DNA of 7,161 nt from Pseudomonadota bacterium. GTDB taxonomy: Bacteria > Pseudomonadota > Alphaproteobacteria > Rhodobacterales > Rhodobacteraceae. Of this stretch, positions 4,918 to 7,161 are shown piece by piece. The position numbers were made by a program, and so were the translations under genes. The notes under the pieces are model-generated. The model searched no databases, had not been told where the DNA came from, and was given only the letters and a program-made list of their open reading frames with translations. The DNA lies in contig JAQBUS010000046.1 in NCBI GenBank assembly GCA_027623875.1, positions 1-7,161 on the forward strand, in the 5' to 3' direction. The first letter of the stretch is position 1, and the number at the start of each line of letters is the position of its first letter.

Positions 4918-6090
4918 ATGAGTATAAATATTTTACCGGCGATTTCGAGTTATGCATCAGAGCTAACTGAAATTTTTAAAGATTTGCACGCGAACCCGGA
5001 AATCGGCTTTCAAGAAGAACGCACTTCGAAAATAGTTGCGGAAAAACTTCGTAGTTATGGTGTCGACGAAGTTCACACAGGTTTAGCAAAAACTGGAGTC
5101 GTTGGGATAATTAAAGGAAATGGTAATGGGAATCGGCGTGTTGGTTTAAGAGCTGATATGGACGCTCTCCCAATAGAAGAAGCTTCTGGGTTGTCATTTA
5201 GCTCTACTAACCCGGGAACAATGCATGCTTGTGGTCACGACGGCCATACTACAATTCTTCTGGGTGCCGCAAAACATTTGGCCGAAACCAGAGATTTCAA
5301 TGGCACAGCGGTATTAATATTTCAGCCAGCTGAGGAAGGTTTGGGTGGGGCAAGAGGAATGCTTGCTGAAGGGCTGTTTGAAAAGTTCCCATGCGACGAA
5401 ATTTTTGGAATGCATAACACGCCGAATGGACTTCTTAATAAAGTTGATATTTGTAAAGGCGTTGCTATGGCTGGCGCAGCATTTTTTGATATAGATATTC
5501 ATGGTGTAGGAAGCCATGCGGCAATGCCCCAGCAGTCGAAGGACTCTCTAGTGATTGCCTCTGCCTTGGTAGGGCAAATACAAAATATCGTAAGCCGAAA
5601 TGTACCCCCGTTAGAATCCTGTGTGGTTTCAATTACCCAAATCCATGCCGGTTCAGCTTATAATGTTGTTCCTGAAACAGCCTCTCTGGCCGGCACTATT
5701 AGATATTTTTCGCAAGATATTTACGCGTTAGTGGCTTCTCGGATGAAAGATCTTTGTGAAGGATTTGAAAAGGCATACGGTGTTAAAATAAAACTAGATC
5801 TTAGAAATATTTTTGATGTTTTAATAAATGACAACGAATTGTCAGATGCCTATATGGAAGCTGCAAAAGATATCGTTGGAGAGGAAAACATAGATGACCA
5901 GGCTCAACCTGCTACCGGATCTGAAGACTTTGCGGATATGTTGAAAATTGTGCCTGGGGCATATTGCCGAGTTGGCCATTCGGGAACTATGCCGCTACAT
6001 AACCCTGGATTTGTTCTAGATCCTAATGTAATTCCTATAGGCGCCTCGATAATGGCTCGTATTGTTGAGCACCGGCTCCCCATGAAGTAA
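4918..6090 (+). CDS. M20D-family metallo-amidohydrolase (hippurate/N-acyl-amino-acid hydrolase type)
   Basis: The 390-residue length fits the M20D amidohydrolases, cytoplasmic di-metal enzymes that cleave N-acyl or N-acetyl groups from amino acids, or indole-acetyl conjugates. The catalytic domain shows RADMDALPIEE (78-88), and MHACGHDGHTT with the metal ligands Cys105 and His107. The catalytic Glu139 and metal-binding Glu140 are in QPAEEG, with His166 in GMHNTPNG and His361 in PLHNPGF completing the site. The dimerisation/lid domain (about 184-295) contains GSHAAMP with His200. GSEDF at 334-338 is also a family signature. All catalytic residues are intact. ATG 4918 is preceded by TAGGAG (4905-4910), 7 bases away; ATG 4913 is out of frame. 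The exact substrate is unknown. Its end lies 24 bases from the convergent dehydrogenase, without a classical terminator between them. Confidence 0.95.
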   Translation: MSINILPAISSYASELTEIFKDLHANPEIGFQEERTSKIVAEKLRSYGVDEVHTGLAKTGVVGIIKGNGNGNRRVGLRADMDALPIEEASGLSFSSTNPGTMHACGHDGHTTILLGAAKHLAETRDFNGTAVLIFQPAEEGLGGARGMLAEGLFEKFPCDEIFGMHNTPNGLLNKVDICKGVAMAGAAFFDIDIHGVGSHAAMPQQSKDSLVIASALVGQIQNIVSRNVPPLESCVVSITQIHAGSAYNVVPETASLAGTIRYFSQDIYALVASRMKDLCEGFEKAYGVKIKLDLRNIFDVLINDNELSDAYMEAAKDIVGEENIDDQAQPATGSEDFADMLKIVPGAYCRVGHSGTMPLHNPGFVLDPNVIPIGASIMARIVEHRLPMK

Positions 6091-6114
6091 AGCTTCAGAA
6101 TTGGTTACTGTAAA

Positions 6115-7029
6115 TCAGCCATTTTTAAAAGGAGTTAGCAAGCTATAAATAGCTTGACTTATAGGCGCCGTTATTCCGAGTGCTTCAGACATTCGACTAA
6201 CGGCGCCTATTGTCCAATTAATTTCTAATGGATTACCTTTTTCCAGATCAATTGCTGTAGATGCTCTCATCTCACGTGGTAAATTTTGTATAAAATCCCA
6301 GGTGTTGATTTCAACTTGAATATCGACTGGTATATTTGACGCTCTAGCCAGTTCAGCTGCTTCTGTTATGACGCCTTTAAATAATTTGCTCAATTCTGGG
6401 TTGTCTAAAATGTCTCCGATATTACAACGTGCAGCAGCAGTAATCCCCGAAAGGGCCGAAAAAAATATAAATTTTGACCACAGATCGACTTGAATGTCTT
6501 TAGTCGCAGGTGATGAGACATTACATTTATTTAAAATTTGCCGGAGTGTAGTAATCCGTTTTGTCAGCTTGTTGTCAGTCTCAGCTATAAGAAATTTTTG
6601 ATTAGCACCTGTCTGTGTGATTGTACCTGGCTTACTTATGGTAGCAGATATATAGGCTACTCCACTACCTACGTTTTTTGGGTTTAAAATATTGGATATT
6701 ATTGATGAGGCTTCAACGCCATTCAAAAAAGGAATAACTATAGTGTGTTCTTGCACCATTGGTTTGCATTTTTCCGCCGCATCCCTTAAATTATCTCCTT
6801 TAACGCCTAAAAAAATTACGTCAACAGGCCCCACACTCTCAACATTTTCAGTCGCCATCCAAGGCTTAGCTGTATGCTCATGGCCATCTGAGATCAGAGA
6901 TAACCCTTTATCTTTAATCACCCTAAGGTGTTCTCCTCTCGCAATTGTTGCAACTTTAAATCCGCCTTGAGATAATTTAAGGCCTAAAAAACCTCCAATT
7001 CCGCCAGTTCCAAAAGTAGCAAATTTCAT
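6115..7029 (-). CDS. Ketopantoate reductase family (PanE/ApbA-like) dehydrogenase
   Basis: The 304-residue protein matches 2-dehydropantoate 2-reductase, which uses NADPH to reduce ketopantoate to pantoate in vitamin B5/CoA synthesis. The Rossmann fold opens with FGTGGIGG (Gly7-x-Gly9-x2-Gly12). Asn103 in FLNGVE, the catalytic Lys186 in DLWSKF and Glu269 in GNPLEINW correspond to E. coli PanE Asn98, Lys176 and Glu256. ATG 7029 is preferred because GGA in AAAGGATCC lies 6-7 bases upstream and the protein then starts directly at the first beta strand; ATG 7044 would add five residues and lacks a ribosome binding site. Many bacteria have paralogues in this family that act on other 2-keto acids, so true PanE function is not certain and no symbol is assigned. 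It is convergent with the M20D gene and divergent from a gene beyond the right edge. Confidence 0.93.
   Translation of the reverse strand: MKFATFGTGGIGGFLGLKLSQGGFKVATIARGEHLRVIKDKGLSLISDGHEHTAKPWMATENVESVGPVDVIFLGVKGDNLRDAAEKCKPMVQEHTIVIPFLNGVEASSIISNILNPKNVGSGVAYISATISKPGTITQTGANQKFLIAETDNKLTKRITTLRQILNKCNVSSPATKDIQVDLWSKFIFFSALSGITAAARCNIGDILDNPELSKLFKGVITEAAELARASNIPVDIQVEINTWDFIQNLPREMRASTAIDLEKGNPLEINWTIGAVSRMSEALGITAPISQAIYSLLTPFKNG
6139..6156. repeat. 18-bp perfect palindrome in the dehydrogenase 3' end
   Basis: CAAGCTAT-AA-ATAGCTTG is a perfect inverted repeat with a 2-base centre. It lies inside the coding sequence, about 25 bases before the stop, in codons for QAIYSL. It reads on either strand, so it could act as a hairpin at the end of the convergent M20D transcript. 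No T run follows on the plus strand. Confidence 0.6.
6161..6210. repeat. 13-bp perfect inverted repeat with 24-base loop
   Basis: ATAGGCGCCGTTA (6161-6173) and TAACGGCGCCTAT (6198-6210) are exact reverse complements and each contains the hexamer GGCGCC. They encode parts of IGAV and ITAPI near the C-terminus of the dehydrogenase. The stem is very stable for such an AT-rich neighbourhood and lies 5 bases from the 18-bp palindrome. It may act as a transcript-end or stability hairpin for either convergent message. Confidence 0.6.
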
Positions 7030-7104
7030 GTGGGATCCTTTCATTAAGCATTTAAGATTAGTGTAGTTAGTGATATAATAAATTTAAAGTAATTATTAGC
7101 TATT

Positions 7105-7123
7105 GATTTAAAAAGAATAAATC
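7105..7123. promoter_or_regulatory. Operator-like inverted repeat in the right-hand divergent spacer
   Basis: GATTTA (7105-7110) and TAAATC (7118-7123) form a perfect inverted repeat with a 7-base AT-rich centre. Its dyad symmetry and T-N11-A pattern would suit many regulators, including LysR types. It lies between the leftward dehydrogenase and a rightward gene announced by AGGGAG (7153-7158) at the window edge. The spacer (7030-7161) also holds TTTAAGATTA twice, at 7051-7060 and 7127-7136. No ORF is supported here. Confidence 0.35.
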
Positions 7124-7152
7124 CGCTTTAAGATTAATTTTATCAAACTGTG

Positions 7153-7158
7153 AGGGAG
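7153..7158 (+). promoter_or_regulatory. Ribosome binding site of a gene starting beyond the right edge
   Basis: AGGGAG is a strong Shine-Dalgarno match ending three bases before the end of the window, so a rightward start codon is expected within the next several bases. The gene itself is not visible. Confidence 0.4.
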
Positions 7159-7161
7159 AAT

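Noticed and set aside
1..7161. CRISPR arrays, tRNA or rRNA genes, insertion sequences, toxin-antitoxin or defence genes
   Set aside because: No spaced direct repeats, cloverleaf sequences, transposase motifs, terminal inverted repeats or defence-type domains were found by reading both strands.

Overview
The window reads as chromosomal DNA of an AT-rich bacterium (roughly 40% G+C by eye), most likely a marine-type alphaproteobacterium. That placement rests on the general look of the proteins (AzoR, M20D amidohydrolase, ketopantoate reductase, type II dehydroquinase) and is an inference, not a phylogenetic result. No rRNA, tRNA, insertion sequence, CRISPR array or phage structural gene was found.

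Layout. (1) 1-592: the 5' end of a leftward gene and a divergent MarR-family regulator share a 73-bp spacer holding a perfect 7+2+7 palindrome and short direct repeats, a typical self-regulated pair. (2) 633-2546: a small class I SAM-dependent methyltransferase, then a GT4-type glycosyltransferase, both rightward. (3) 2567-3495, leftward: an azoreductase gene (azoR) broken by a one-base deletion in an A5 run and, upstream of it, a 37-codon gene encoding a Cys-rich protein with a CDGSH-like C-x-C-x7-C-x3-H signature. An identical 11-bp element (ATGCAAAGCAT on the minus strand) lies upstream of both. (4) 3726-4792: aroQ overlaps a lipoprotein gene by 4 bases. (5) 4918-7029: an M20D metallo-amidohydrolase converges on a ketopantoate-reductase-family dehydrogenase. 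The 3' end of the dehydrogenase gene holds two strong inverted repeats. (6) 7030-7161: an AT-rich divergent promoter region ending in a ribosome binding site for a rightward gene outside the window.

How the genes fit together. The MarR pair is probably a local regulatory unit. aroQ and the lipoprotein are translationally coupled. The azoreductase and the CDGSH-like mini-protein could be a co-regulated redox pair, one of them now damaged; this is the closest thing to an undescribed system here and is inferred from the shared upstream element and the protein motifs. The other genes look like ordinary, loosely assorted metabolic genes. No defence system or large novel operon is visible.
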